From assembly GCA_030679955.1 (NCBI GenBank), contig JAUXSF010000036.1:1-64000 (forward strand): a stretch of DNA of 64,000 nt. The letters are read 5' to 3'. This DNA comes from Chlamydiales bacterium. GTDB taxonomy: Bacteria; Chlamydiota; Chlamydiia; Chlamydiales; JAJFMA01. The notes below the pieces were generated by a model. It was not told the DNA's origin. It did no database searches and was given only the letters and a program-made list of their open reading frames with translations. The translations under genes and the position numbers were made by a program. Positions 53,170 through 62,506 of this stretch are shown here, piece after piece (positions within the stretch are counted from its first letter, which is position 1; each line of letters starts with the position of its first letter).

Positions 53170-54036
53170 TCACAATTCAAAATCAGTACGGATGTTTGGA
53201 CCATTGATACTATCGAGGTAATCAAATACATCTGTTACGCGTTCGCTAACAGCGGGGTTTGAGATAGCACCGAACCATAGCCCCCACAAAACTGTATCTA
53301 GGGGCTCTCTAGCCTGAGTGCTTTTGATGGAAAAGGCGTACACATTGTCGTCGTTGTCACGAAATAGGTAAGTCGCTCCAATTTGGTCGTTGGGAAGGTT
53401 GTCACTGTTTAAAACCCAGTCGATTAGGTTATTCGGAAACTGCAATAGCGCCTCAGCATAGATTTCCTGTTGCTCTGGTGAACGCTTTTCTAGTCCGCCG
53501 TGAGGATAGGTAATGTACAAGGTGCCATTTTTGTGTAAATATTCCCTTACGATTTGTGCTCTTGAACGTACGGTCAGAACCTTACTTGAGTCGTTTGCGA
53601 TTGTTTCATCTAGCAGGCCTAGGGATGGATCTTCGTTAGGGTAGGTACATAGAGGTGTCGCTGGGGTGGGAGTATGAATGACGCCTACGAGATGATGGAT
53701 CTCTCCGAGCGCTTGTGCACACGCCAAAACATGTTCTATCGTGCCTTGTGAGCCAACAAACTTTACCCGAAAGTCATCTGATCCCTCTTCACAGTAACTT
53801 CCATTCTCCTTGAGCTGTTGGATCAATGCCAACATCTCTTCTTGATGGGATTGCGGCTGGTTATGCCTAATGCATAGCTCTACTCTTTCCAAAAGTACAT
53901 CGGAGTACTCTTCAGCATGACCTTCCGGTAAGTTTACGACAACATGGCGATGAGACAAGAAGGTCATGCCAGAAAGTGCAATAGCACAGCAGCTCAGTAC
54001 AACGGCTAATTTTGCTTGAAGGGTTTGAGATAGCAT
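53170..54036 (-). CDS. hypothetical secreted or membrane-anchored protein
   Basis: A 288-residue protein with an N-terminal hydrophobic stretch (about residues 8-27) that is either signal peptide or anchor. The mature part has scattered Cys residues (at CIRH, SYCEEG, LACAQA and TPLCTYP) and mixed structure, with no motif recognised. GGAG lies 5 bases before the ATG at 54036. It runs towards the hydrolase gene on the same strand, but an inverted repeat pair separates them, so they may be independent. Confidence 0.7.
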   Translation of the reverse strand: MLSQTLQAKLAVVLSCCAIALSGMTFLSHRHVVVNLPEGHAEEYSDVLLERVELCIRHNQPQSHQEEMLALIQQLKENGSYCEEGSDDFRVKFVGSQGTIEHVLACAQALGEIHHLVGVIHTPTPATPLCTYPNEDPSLGLLDETIANDSSKVLTVRSRAQIVREYLHKNGTLYITYPHGGLEKRSPEQQEIYAEALLQFPNNLIDWVLNSDNLPNDQIGATYLFRDNDDNVYAFSIKSTQAREPLDTVLWGLWFGAISNPAVSERVTDVFDYLDSINGPNIRTDFEL

Positions 54037-54128
54037 GTCTACTCCAATCTTTTTTTGTAAAATCTTTGGATTATGATACCATTAACTTAGTTCGTTTGTC
54101 ATCCAAACATTCATTACAAGGGAGATCT

Positions 54129-55118
54129 ATGTCTATCGCCACAAGAACATTAGGACGAAGCGGCGTTAAGGTATCTGCCATTGGCCTGGGCTGCATGGGC
54201 ATGTCGGACTTTTACGGCCCACATAACAATGAAGAGTCTATTGCGACCATTCACCGCGCCATAGAGCTTGGCATTAATTTCCTGGATACAGCTGATATGT
54301 ATGGAAGGGGTGAAAATGAACAACTGGTGGGTCAAGCCATTCGTGACCATCGCGACAGCGTAATTATCGCTACAAAATTTGGTTTTGTTAGGGGAGATGA
54401 ACCTGGTTATCATCTAAGCGGAAAACCAGACTATGTACGTAAATGTTGCGATGCTAGCTTAAAGCGCCTGGGGGTTGATGTTATCGACTTGTACTATCAA
54501 CATCGTGTCGATCCGCATACTCCTATAGAGGAAACCGTAGAGGCTATGGCCGGCCTGGTTAAGGCCGGCAAGGTGCGCTTCTTAGGCCTCTCGGAAGCAT
54601 CTGCCAAGACTATTCGTCGCGCGCACAAAATACACCCCATCACGGCGCTACAATCCGAGTTTTCCCTTTGGGTTCGCGATCCAGAACATGAAATTATTGC
54701 AACATGTCGTGAACTAGGCATCTCTTTTGTACCCTTTAGCCCATTGGGTAGAGGACTGCTCGCAGGAAAAATTTCGAGCAGCAAAGATTTAGCTGAAGAT
54801 GATGTTCGTCGTTCGCTTCCACGTTTTCAAGAAGACCACATGAAAGAAAACCTGAAACTCGTTAAGGCAGTGAAAGAACTAGCAAAAGAGAAGAAGTGTA
54901 CGCCTGCACAACTAGCTTTGGCATGGGTGGTGGCAAAAGGGGATAATATTATTCCTATTCCGGGCACTCGTAGAATCAAATATCTGGAAGAGAATATCGG
55001 TGCTCTACAAGTCAAGCTGACTGCTAAAGATCTGCGCCACTTAGAAGAAGTTGTACCAATCGATGCGATTCAAGGCGCACGCGGCAACGAGAGCATGTTG
55101 AAGCTACATGATCACTAA
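54129..55118 (+). CDS. aldo/keto reductase (AKR13-like)
   Basis: A 329-residue NADPH-dependent reductase. Catalytic tetrad visible: Asp in [13 protein letters not shown], Tyr in the same motif, Lys in VIIATKFGF and His in [14 protein letters not shown] site: [18 protein letters not shown]. The start is the ATG at 54129 ([12 protein letters not shown]) behind AAGGGAGA; the frame is open further back to 54012 but would overlap the divergent gene. It acts on small carbonyl compounds; the physiological substrate is unknown. Confidence 0.94.
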   Translation: MSIATRTLGRSGVKVSAIGLGCMGMSDFYGPHNNEESIATIHRAIELGINFLDTADMYGRGENEQLVGQAIRDHRDSVIIATKFGFVRGDEPGYHLSGKPDYVRKCCDASLKRLGVDVIDLYYQHRVDPHTPIEETVEAMAGLVKAGKVRFLGLSEASAKTIRRAHKIHPITALQSEFSLWVRDPEHEIIATCRELGISFVPFSPLGRGLLAGKISSSKDLAEDDVRRSLPRFQEDHMKENLKLVKAVKELAKEKKCTPAQLALAWVVAKGDNIIPIPGTRRIKYLEENIGALQVKLTAKDLRHLEEVVPIDAIQGARGNESMLKLHDH

Positions 55119-55131
55119 ATCTGGGTAACAA

Positions 55132-55162
55132 AGAGAGCAGCTGGATCTTACAGCTGCTCTCT
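55132..55162. terminator. bidirectional terminator hairpin
   Basis: AGAGAGCAGCTG pairs perfectly with CAGCTGCTCTCT (12 bp, 7-base loop) between two converging genes. There is no T-run on either side. Confidence 0.6.
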
Positions 55163-55167
55163 AACGA

Positions 55168-55767
55168 CTATGTGTAGAAAATACCATTACCGAAGGAATA
55201 GTGGCTTGACCAGCCAATCCTAGAATTATAGGAATATGCTTTGGGAGTACAGGCTGCCAAGGCTGCTAGGAAAATACCGATGAAATTCTTCTCACGGCCA
55301 TTATAGGAGACATTTGGCGAAATAACAGCGCCAAAGGCTCCGCGAGCAACACGATTGCCATTTTCAAGCAAGCCATAAGTACTTTCGCTAAATTTAGTTG
55401 CTGTTGCACCCCAGGTAAATATTACCTCAGCGGAGTGAAAGACAGCCTTTACAAAACTTATAGGTAAAAGTGCGGCTTGTACCACGGTATCTCCAGCAAA
55501 GGATACTCGGGCAGGCAATGATTTGCCCCATGATTCTAAGTAACGCCCCTCTTGGATATCTTGCAGACCGGCCTTCACGATACCGTGAGCTTGATCGCGA
55601 AAAGCGTCGACGCCATTTTCACGCACAAACTCCACCGCCTTAATGGCTGTGTAGTAAGCTGCAACGGTGAAAGCAATTTTGGCAACGTTCTTAATAAAGC
55701 GCTTTACTTCATTAGGTTCTTGGGCCTCAGTACTTCTTGTAGACCATAGATTTAATTGAACTGTCAT
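55168..55767 (-). CDS. hypothetical protein with amphipathic/hydrophobic segments
   Basis: A 199-residue protein with two moderately hydrophobic stretches (about 27-47 and 95-125) and a Ser/Tyr/Gly-rich end. No family recognised. GAGAGG precedes the ATG by 5 bases. It lies 107 bases after the PARG-like gene on the same strand and may share its message. Weak membrane segments of this kind occur in inclusion-membrane-type proteins, but the classic paired bilobed helix is not clear. Confidence 0.65.
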   Translation of the reverse strand: MTVQLNLWSTRSTEAQEPNEVKRFIKNVAKIAFTVAAYYTAIKAVEFVRENGVDAFRDQAHGIVKAGLQDIQEGRYLESWGKSLPARVSFAGDTVVQAALLPISFVKAVFHSAEVIFTWGATATKFSESTYGLLENGNRVARGAFGAVISPNVSYNGREKNFIGIFLAALAACTPKAYSYNSRIGWSSHYSFGNGIFYT

Positions 55768-55873
55768 AGAATCCTCTCCCGGAATTTCTTTTACTCCAAC
55801 ATCTTCTCACTAAAATATTCAGGTATTTTAAAGAAGATGCAAGGATTTTATCCTCCTATCTCTGTCAAGCCTA

Positions 55874-57316
55874 CTATGTCCCATTACTGATGCCATGCCT
55901 AAAATTTGTTTGGTATAAGATGCGTAGCACGCTGCCTATTGTTGGAATCGATCCCGAATCTCTGAGCTTGTCTATCGCTTGCAAGTACTGCTTAGCTTCT
56001 ACATAGGCCTTATGACCGGCCGCGTCGTAGGTATAGTAGTCCAAACGGTCCACTCCTGCGCAACGTGCCGCTAAAATTTGAATTACTGCCATCAGCTTAG
56101 CATCATTGCCAAAAGCTCCCGATCCCCAATTGCCGGTTTGCAGAGCCAACGGCTTGCCTAAACGCGCAGCTTCTTGCTTCGCTCCCTTAAAAGCTGTGTA
56201 GGCCGCTAAGAAACTTTTTAAAATCTCGTGGGAGCTGTACAAACCATTCCGACGCAGTGGAATAGCTGTTATCGTCAATATATTACTCGTTGTAGGACGA
56301 CCTATGCGCGTGGTGTTACGCTTGATGTAAGATTCTGAAACGGACAACAACTGCTTGGCGCCATAAAGCTTCTTCGTGTCTATAATTCCATGTCGTTTAA
56401 CGCCTTTTACCAACCATGGTGCGGGATTACCACCCCGCGTCTCTGTTTGCGGCGACGATATAAATCCTGATAGATGCGCTTGTAGGCGTCCCAAGTCAGG
56501 GTGTTCAGCCACTTGCACTTCGTCTTGAGCAAAAAAGTGGTGCTTCCAATACTTAAATAGTCCCATGTCAGCAAAGTTTGCTGTGCAAGTAAAGTGTCCG
56601 CTTACATCCTTATAGTCAAAAGGGCAACGGTACTCTCTTAATATCCCTTCAGGGCGAATGACATCCGATGTCACATTAAGAATACTTTCATTAGCCACGC
56701 TGAACTGGGTGTATTCCAAATTGCCGCTGTCCTGTTTTCCAGCGAGAAATTTGTTCATAATCGTCTGCTTCTGCGGAAGTATGCTGGAATCCAATTTAGG
56801 TAGATCGGCCACATTCACATTGCCTTTGACTTTCGTACGAACATCAGGACACTGAAAACCGATGCTGGATGCTTTAGCGCTCGCGGCTGTGGCGGGTGAC
56901 ACTAAGGTAGGACTAAAAGGGGAAAAAGACCCTATGATGGCTCTAAGAATACGAGTGATCAAGTAGGGTTCAGGATATAGGACTTGATCAAACTGCTTCA
57001 CAAACTCCACCATAGCAGGCGAGGCACTTTGCCTCATCCAATGCTGGCTGACATTGCCTTGCAGTTTTTCCAAGCCGGCACGCAATCCCCAAGAGTAGGT
57101 AAGCTTCCAATGTATCCAGGGATCTTTCAGTGCCTGCGTTGCAACCTCGCACACTTTGCTTAAATCGGTAGTGTCGCGACTAAACCAGGATTTTTGGTGA
57201 AAGGGGGCAAACTCCAGGCGTTTCTTCCCATCGCGATTTACCACCCATAATGGTGGCGAGCCTTTTAGGTTGCCTCCATAAGCTTGCAGGGCTCTCAAAG
57301 ATCCAGCTGTATCCAT
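55874..57316 (-). CDS. poly(ADP-ribose) glycohydrolase (PARG)-like protein
   Basis: A 480-residue protein. Residues 394-420, TGNWGSGAFGNDAKLMAVIQ and ILAA beyond, match the C-terminal signature of eukaryotic PARG (TGNWGCGAFGGDARL). ANFAD (246-250) and QDEVQVAEHPDL (264-275) correspond to PARG's VDFAN and QEEIRFLINPEL at the same 13-residue spacing. The diphosphate-binding GGG is replaced by FKY (254-256), and the first catalytic Glu of QEE is Asp. PARG frees ADP-ribose from modified proteins. I infer an effector acting on host ADP-ribosylation, perhaps altered in activity. The first 240 residues are unrecognised. AAGGAG lies 6 bases before the ATG. Confidence 0.78.
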   Translation of the reverse strand: MDTAGSLRALQAYGGNLKGSPPLWVVNRDGKKRLEFAPFHQKSWFSRDTTDLSKVCEVATQALKDPWIHWKLTYSWGLRAGLEKLQGNVSQHWMRQSASPAMVEFVKQFDQVLYPEPYLITRILRAIIGSFSPFSPTLVSPATAASAKASSIGFQCPDVRTKVKGNVNVADLPKLDSSILPQKQTIMNKFLAGKQDSGNLEYTQFSVANESILNVTSDVIRPEGILREYRCPFDYKDVSGHFTCTANFADMGLFKYWKHHFFAQDEVQVAEHPDLGRLQAHLSGFISSPQTETRGGNPAPWLVKGVKRHGIIDTKKLYGAKQLLSVSESYIKRNTTRIGRPTTSNILTITAIPLRRNGLYSSHEILKSFLAAYTAFKGAKQEAARLGKPLALQTGNWGSGAFGNDAKLMAVIQILAARCAGVDRLDYYTYDAAGHKAYVEAKQYLQAIDKLRDSGSIPTIGSVLRILYQTNFRHGISNGT

Positions 57317-57503
57317 TCAGTTCTCCTTGTATCACCTGAAATACTACTATCCTTCAGTTAAGAGCGAATAAACCATATTTAAGCATCCTTTCCCCTGTCT
57401 CCGCTCTAGAATGTAAAGCTGCCATACAACTCTTCGGTAGCTTCTTATTTGCTCAAGAAATAGCTATGAGATAGACTTTTTGATTAACACAAAAGGAAAC
57501 GGC

Positions 57504-58361
57504 ATGGAAGCGAATCGTGACTTAGAAAGGCTTGTAGCAGAAGAAAATGCTCGTGAGCATGATGCCTGTGCAGTCCATCACGACGTCAACGTTCCCTATG
57601 TTGGACGGCCACAAACTAGAGCGTTTTACTGGGAACTCATCCAAAACTCGCTAAAAGATGCAAAGTGCTCCTTTAAAGAAGCTAGTGTTTGCGAACTTGG
57701 GTGCGGTACCGGAACCTTTCTCAACTTGGCTCTGGATAATGGTGGCAAGGAGTATTGGGGTGTGGATATCAGTCCTCGCATGATTGAGCGAGCGCAAGCC
57801 AAAACCACTGATCCACGAGCTCACTTTGTTGTGGACACACTGGCGGGCTTTTCACAACAGCATGAAGGAGCCTTTGACATCATTCTGAGCAGCTCATTTT
57901 TGCACCATTTGGTAGATCTTGGCGAGGGTGTCGAGCAGATAAAAAAACTTCTACGTCCGGGGGGAGTTTATGTAGCACTGCATGAGCCCATAATGCCTAG
58001 ACAACAATCAAAAACTGAAATGCTTGATCTGTTCATGCAGATTTTAACGGGGCAGCGATTTGGCGAATTGAACCTGATGAAGCGCTTAGCGCTGGCAGCT
58101 TGCGGCTATTGGAAAGTTAATAATTGGGATAAACCAACTCCATTTTTCGATCTTTTAGGTTGGTACGCAAAGTTAAAGGGGCATGAAAGTAAACAAGAAG
58201 GTGAGATGAACCTTGTAGACTACCAACTGAATAGTCCCTTTGCGCTCAGTAAACACTTAGCGGGCCATGGAACGGTTACACCCTACACTTATCTGTGCTT
58301 CAAAGAGGTGTTCCGGACAGCAGTACTTAACAACTATGAAATGCTGGTGATAACCAAGTAA
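57504..58361 (+). CDS. class I SAM-dependent methyltransferase
   Basis: About 285 residues. SAM motif I is CELGCGTGTFLNLAL, the acid is GVDISPRM, and FDIILSSSFLHHL marks motif IV. LLRPGGVYVALHEP follows as motif VI. The ATG at 57504 has AAGGA 7 bases upstream and is preferred to the TTG at 57480. The C-terminal third (about 190-285) is a lid-like extension; substrate not deducible. The UbiE/Methyltransf_11 group is the nearest by pattern. Confidence 0.88.
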   Translation: MEANRDLERLVAEENAREHDACAVHHDVNVPYVGRPQTRAFYWELIQNSLKDAKCSFKEASVCELGCGTGTFLNLALDNGGKEYWGVDISPRMIERAQAKTTDPRAHFVVDTLAGFSQQHEGAFDIILSSSFLHHLVDLGEGVEQIKKLLRPGGVYVALHEPIMPRQQSKTEMLDLFMQILTGQRFGELNLMKRLALAACGYWKVNNWDKPTPFFDLLGWYAKLKGHESKQEGEMNLVDYQLNSPFALSKHLAGHGTVTPYTYLCFKEVFRTAVLNNYEMLVITK

Positions 58362-58375
58362 GTAGTTTGCGCGCC

Positions 58376-59293
58376 CTACCCCTTGGTTTTGCGTGCAGAC
58401 CTATTCTTGTAGTCATTGACTATTTCCATACATTTTTCTGCTGATAGCCCTCCATTGCTATACTTGGCGGGGTTCTTACACATGCGAATGAGACGCACTT
58501 TCACGCTGCCAACTTCATAAAAGCGTGCTCGTGGTTGATGGAGAGCCCGGATAATCTCGTCCATCTTGGCATGCGGGTGTGCCCTTAAACATTCTTGCAG
58601 ATCCTCCAAGGATATGCTGTCACCAATCTGCTTGGATTTGTTGGAATAAGAATAGTTTCGCATTCTGCTCTTATATTCGCCAACGACTCTCCTGCAATGG
58701 TTTGGCGAGGAGCCTTCGTAAAACGAATTGAAAGGATTATGACACAGGTTCTTTAATCTAGCTGAGGTTTGTTCAAGCGTACACCAATCTTCTCGAGCTC
58801 GATGGAGAATTTTTTTTATCTCGGATTTGCTTGCTTTGGGATTATCACGAAGACATTGATCTAGCTCATCAATAGTAATTCGTGCCTCTTTAATGTATCC
58901 CTTATGATGAATTAAGAAGTGGGGACTGGTCTCAGAACTCTGTGTTGCACTAGTTCTACTACTAGATGAGTCATCTCGCACTCGAAAGGAACCATAGCAT
59001 GGTTCTGTTGATGGCATGGTGCTAACTTCTTCGTCATCAGACTCCCATAGACCGGCAGTCTCTTCCCATATCTTACTCCATAAGTCGCTCTCCTGACCTA
59101 TGTCAGAACTCGTTAAATCTTGACCTGTAAAAGAGGTTTGAGGCGCCTCTTCTTCAACGGCATCGTATAGAAAATCGAATGAAACGTCTGAGGGTCCACA
59201 CAGGACAGTGTCGGATGGCCGGGAAGTGCTAGAAGTACAAGTCGATGAAGAATTTCCGTTAAAACAGTTTATGGGAAATGAATAGCAATCCAT
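58376..59293 (-). CDS. hypothetical protein with duplicated 74-residue unit
   Basis: A 305-residue protein. Residues 1-130 are Ser/Asp/Glu-rich and look disordered. Two homologous units follow: 139-212 (ITIDELDQCLRDNPKASKSE onward) and 227-300 (ISLEDLQECLRAHPHAKMDE onward). Both share a helix, (R/H)xxRxx, a (S/R)LKNLC/IRMCKNP segment and (V/I)V(G/N)(E/D)YK(S/N)R. Each has three Cys in matched places, and the units may be zinc or disulfide linked. I do not know this domain. The lack of a signal peptide and the disordered Ser-rich head would suit a type III effector. Confidence 0.7.
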   Translation of the reverse strand: MDCYSFPINCFNGNSSSTCTSSTSRPSDTVLCGPSDVSFDFLYDAVEEEAPQTSFTGQDLTSSDIGQESDLWSKIWEETAGLWESDDEEVSTMPSTEPCYGSFRVRDDSSSSRTSATQSSETSPHFLIHHKGYIKEARITIDELDQCLRDNPKASKSEIKKILHRAREDWCTLEQTSARLKNLCHNPFNSFYEGSSPNHCRRVVGEYKSRMRNYSYSNKSKQIGDSISLEDLQECLRAHPHAKMDEIIRALHQPRARFYEVGSVKVRLIRMCKNPAKYSNGGLSAEKCMEIVNDYKNRSARKTKG

Positions 59294-59373
59294 CTTTTTT
59301 TCCGGAATATACGTTAGTTAAGTTATTGATTTTAAATCAATTATGATAACATCAAATAAAGATATACGTTTTC

Positions 59374-60405
59374 CTAAGAGTGGGGACAGACAAGCACCTT
59401 TCCTAGTGTCATCTCCTTTTGATAAGCCTCAAGAGCCTTGGAAGCCTCGTTTAAGCTTACCTGAGCGCTTATTGTTGTATGCAATGATCCGCAAGCCATC
59501 ATTTTTTGTACCTTATTGGTCGCTAGAAGGAGTCCAAAAAAACCTTTTTTTACTATCCAGTCGGGTAGGTAAAAACCTTCCACTATTTTCTGCTGAAAGA
59601 TGATGCCTAAGGGGCTAAGATTGCCGCAACTTGATGCTGACAGGGCACCGTAAACAAAAACCTTAGAACGATTGGGCATTGCATTCAATATTTGTCCTGT
59701 CATGTCCCCAGCGATTGCATCAAAGGCAATGGTCGCGTTTTGACGCATTGCCTCCCTTTTTAACTCCTTCTGGAAGTTCTCCGACTCCGAGTTTAACACA
59801 GTTTTGGCTCCTAGATCTCTTAGGAGAACCTCCTGTTCCTTCCTTCTGACGATGTTTATGGTTGGAAGCCCCTGTTCATTTGCTAGCTCTAGAACCATTT
59901 TTCCCACCTGGCTTGCAGCAGCCGTTTGAATGATGGCAGCATGCCCGCCTTTACTAGCAGCTTCAACCAATCCTAGCGCAGTTAGAGGATTGATGATCAT
60001 TGTGGATCCTTGCTCAAAACTTACGTCCTTTTTGAGTACAATGCAGGTTTTGGCATCAACAATACTGTACTGTGCCCAAGTGCCGTCAGTATCACCTTGA
60101 ACAGAAAACGCGATGCGTTTGCCCATTAGCCATCTACCAAGGAGTCCGCCACCAGTTGCGACTACTGTACCTGCGCCTTCCCATCCTGGCACTGCTGGAA
60201 GCGTCTTTTTCTTACCGTAGCTACCTTGTAGCAACAACAGATCTGATGGATTGCAAGGAGCTGCTGCAACCTTGACGAGCACCTGCCCGTGTGAGGGTTT
60301 TGGTACAGGTTTGCTAACCACATGAAGGCTTTGAATGGCTTCCAGAGGATTTTCGTGGTAGCTGTCAAACTGAAGTGCACGCATTTCTGCTGGAAGTGTG
60401 TTCAT
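59374..60405 (-). CDS. zinc-free MDR oxidoreductase (enoyl-reductase/quinone-reductase-like)
   Basis: A 343-residue medium-chain dehydrogenase/reductase. CNPSDLLLLQGSYG, LPAVPGWEGAGTVV, NPLTALGLVE and IIQTAAASQVGKMVLELA (NADPH motif), then LPTINIVRRKEQ, follow the order of mitochondrial trans-2-enoyl-CoA reductase (MECR/Etr1). The structural and catalytic zinc cysteines of alcohol dehydrogenases are absent. A role in fatty-acid or quinone reduction is the best guess. It lies 6 bases behind the maf gene remnant on the same strand. Confidence 0.85.
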   Translation of the reverse strand: MNTLPAEMRALQFDSYHENPLEAIQSLHVVSKPVPKPSHGQVLVKVAAAPCNPSDLLLLQGSYGKKKTLPAVPGWEGAGTVVATGGGLLGRWLMGKRIAFSVQGDTDGTWAQYSIVDAKTCIVLKKDVSFEQGSTMIINPLTALGLVEAASKGGHAAIIQTAAASQVGKMVLELANEQGLPTINIVRRKEQEVLLRDLGAKTVLNSESENFQKELKREAMRQNATIAFDAIAGDMTGQILNAMPNRSKVFVYGALSASSCGNLSPLGIIFQQKIVEGFYLPDWIVKKGFFGLLLATNKVQKMMACGSLHTTISAQVSLNEASKALEAYQKEMTLGKVLVCPHS

Positions 60406-60411
60406 GAAAAC

Positions 60412-60985
60412 CTAGTTTTTAATGAGCTGCGTTTCATAAGGCCGTAGAAATTCTATAAGCTTATTCATAGGGATTGCTGTGAAAAAATTACAGTTCCCTT
60501 TGACCTTTTCAGAAAAACGCACCACACCATCTGTGTCATGCGCTCCAGCAAATTTTAGCACTGAAGTGCGGCTTATGTAGTCAGAAATTTCTTCCTTGCA
60601 AAGATGGCGAAAATAGATCTCGCAGCATTCGACGGTAGAGCGCAAGCGTTCATTGACAGAGTCGTAAACCGCTAAACCCGTGACAAAAGTATAACTATTG
60701 CCTGATAGTGCTTCGAGCATCGCATGAGCCTCCTAACAGATCCTGAGGCTTCTCTAGACACGTTTCGTTAAACATCAAAAAGGCATCAGAGGCGATAATC
60801 AGCCCTTGCTTTTGCTTGCCAATAGTCTTTGCTTTTTCTTCGGAGAGTTTTTTTGCTCTCAACAGGGGATCGGGATCCTGTATGGCCTTTTCGTCAATGT
60901 CTGCGGGCAGTACCTCGTACTTTAATCCCAACAGATCAAGAGCTCGTCTACGTATCAATGATTGAGACGCTAAAATGAGTTTCAT
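60412..60985 (-). pseudogene. maf: Maf/YceF-family nucleotide pyrophosphatase, frameshifted
   Basis: Two overlapping frames make one Maf protein. The first (60695-60985) has MKLILASQSLIRRRALDLLG and IIASDAFLMFNETCLEKPQD. The second (60412-60720) continues MLEALSGNSYTFVTGLAVYD and ends IPMNKLIEFLR. The join is near 60728-60735: reading EAHAMLEALSG right after KPQDL needs one extra base removed from the TTAGGAGG run. A one-base insertion explains it. AGGAGG sits 8 bases before the ATG at 60720, so the second half could be made separately. Maf proteins hydrolyse modified nucleotides. A sequencing error is possible. Confidence 0.8.
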
Positions 60986-61136
60986 AGCTTATGCACCTTT
61001 AATTACTCACAAATAGGGTACTGGCTGTCGCAATTTACCTCATCCAGAAAGGAACATTTTTACAGGATATTCAGGCATTCGCATCACATCATATACTTGT
61101 GCGCCCTACATATTTTAGTGGTCTGAATGATGTTCC

Positions 61137-61241
61137 GCAGCTAATCGCAAAGCGATGTAAGAGTGTTAGCCGCATGTGAAGGACAACGCGCGGCGGACGA
61201 ACGTGGGGCTAACACTCTTACATCGCTTTGCGATTAGCTGC
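61137..61241. repeat. perfect 34-35 bp inverted repeat (long hairpin)
   Basis: GCAGCTAATCGCAAAGCGAT and onward (61137-61170) is the exact reverse complement of 61208-61241; one more pair (61171/61207) extends the stem to 35 bp. The loop is 35 bases. The gene on each side is transcribed outward, so it is not a simple terminator. Confidence 0.9.
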
Positions 61242-61338
61242 AGTGCGTTCTGCCTATACTATCGAGTCGGACCGGCAAAATTTATCTAGAAAGTTTACAG
61301 CGAAACAATGAAAATCCCGCACGTTATAAGCTGCTAAT

Positions 61339-61353
61339 GTAAAGCGGCTTTAC
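61339..61353 (+). promoter_or_regulatory. palindrome GTAAAGC G GCTTTAC before the sulfotransferase gene
   Basis: Perfect 7-bp arms around one base, ending directly before the AGGAAA ribosome binding site. It could be an operator or short leader hairpin. Confidence 0.35.
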
Positions 61354-61364
61354 AGGAAACGCCA

Positions 61365-62216
61365 ATGCAACTTTTATTCCTTATTTTCAGTCTTCTTTTC
61401 GTTAACTGCCTGCAGGCTAGTCGATATGGCAGCCCGCATCTTCATCCGCGCTCACATGATCCCTTTATAGTCATCGCTATCCCAAAATGTGGAACTCATC
61501 TGCTAACAAATACGATTACTCAATTGCTACGAATACACTGCGATGAAGGTTGGGATAACCTGAATCCCGATGACCAAAGTCACCTCGATGGCTACTATGA
61601 AGCTTTATTAGGTCTGAAAAACGAGTCCTTCATTCATAAGACAGTCCTTCCATATACTCCTAAGCTACAATCAGTTCTTGAGAAAGCTAATTTCAGATGG
61701 CTTTTTCTATTGAGAGATCCCAGAGATGCTATTGTTTCCCTATTATTCTATATGGAACGTATGAGCTCGGATAAGCGTGACTTCATGACAATTGAATCCG
61801 ATAATTATGATAGGTTGAACCTCGATGAAAAATTAACAGCCCTCATATCGGGTCAATATTGCTCAAATTTCCTGCTTGAGATCTATAAGCCGTCAATTGG
61901 ATGGTGCGATCAGCCTCCCGGCTTAACGGTTCGATTTGAAGATTTGATCGCTGTTGATGACAAACAACGACAACTTGATACCCTAACACAAATAGTTGCA
62001 TATGTTGGAGTGACAATGTCTGCCAACGAAATCAAAGAAGCGGCACCGCGCTGCTATTGTCCCGAGTCTCCACAATATGTTGACGGAGCAATGTATCAGA
62101 GAGGACAGGCCAATAGTTGGAAGTTCTTCTTTACATATGAACACAAAGAACTATTCAAGCAGATCTTTGGAGCTGAGCTAATCCAACTGGGCTACGAACA
62201 AGATTACGCTTGGTAG
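61365..62216 (+). CDS. secreted sulfotransferase-like protein
   Basis: A 283-residue protein with a signal peptide (about residues 1-18, LFVNCLQAS) and the two PAPS-binding motifs of sulfotransferases: FIVIAIPKCGTHLL (5'-phosphosulfate loop) and LFLLRDPRDAIVSLLFY (3'-phosphate). GLTVRFEDLIA follows as in the family. Sulfotransferases move sulfate from PAPS to sugars or small molecules. PAPS is made in the cytosol, so an exported enzyme would have to meet host PAPS. AGGAAA lies 6 bases upstream of the ATG. Eukaryote-like transfer is possible but untested. Confidence 0.82.
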   Translation: MQLLFLIFSLLFVNCLQASRYGSPHLHPRSHDPFIVIAIPKCGTHLLTNTITQLLRIHCDEGWDNLNPDDQSHLDGYYEALLGLKNESFIHKTVLPYTPKLQSVLEKANFRWLFLLRDPRDAIVSLLFYMERMSSDKRDFMTIESDNYDRLNLDEKLTALISGQYCSNFLLEIYKPSIGWCDQPPGLTVRFEDLIAVDDKQRQLDTLTQIVAYVGVTMSANEIKEAAPRCYCPESPQYVDGAMYQRGQANSWKFFFTYEHKELFKQIFGAELIQLGYEQDYAW

Positions 62217-62506
62217 AGCATATTTCAGCCAGGCTGCCAGCCCTTATACCCTCCAATTCAACTAAGTTCCAGGCATGGATCTTTACTAGGCATAATCTTT
62301 GGATCCATCATTCGTGTCTTTCTCTTCCAAAATAAGATGACGTATCATTTTATGATTCCGCATCAAGCTTTGTCACACCAAAATTTGCTTTGGATGTGAT
62401 GAAGACTAAGCAGCCAAATGAAACGAAAATGCTAGCAGCTAGGTTGTCAGAATGTGCATGATAATGTAAAAAAATCTATAGAGAGAAAAAAGCATAAGGT
62501 TTTCAA

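Larger units (their letters stand above)
60986..61364. other. intergenic region with long hairpin
   Basis: No gene. It holds the 35-bp inverted repeat at 61137-61241 and a 15-base palindrome just before the next ribosome binding site. Confidence 0.5.
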
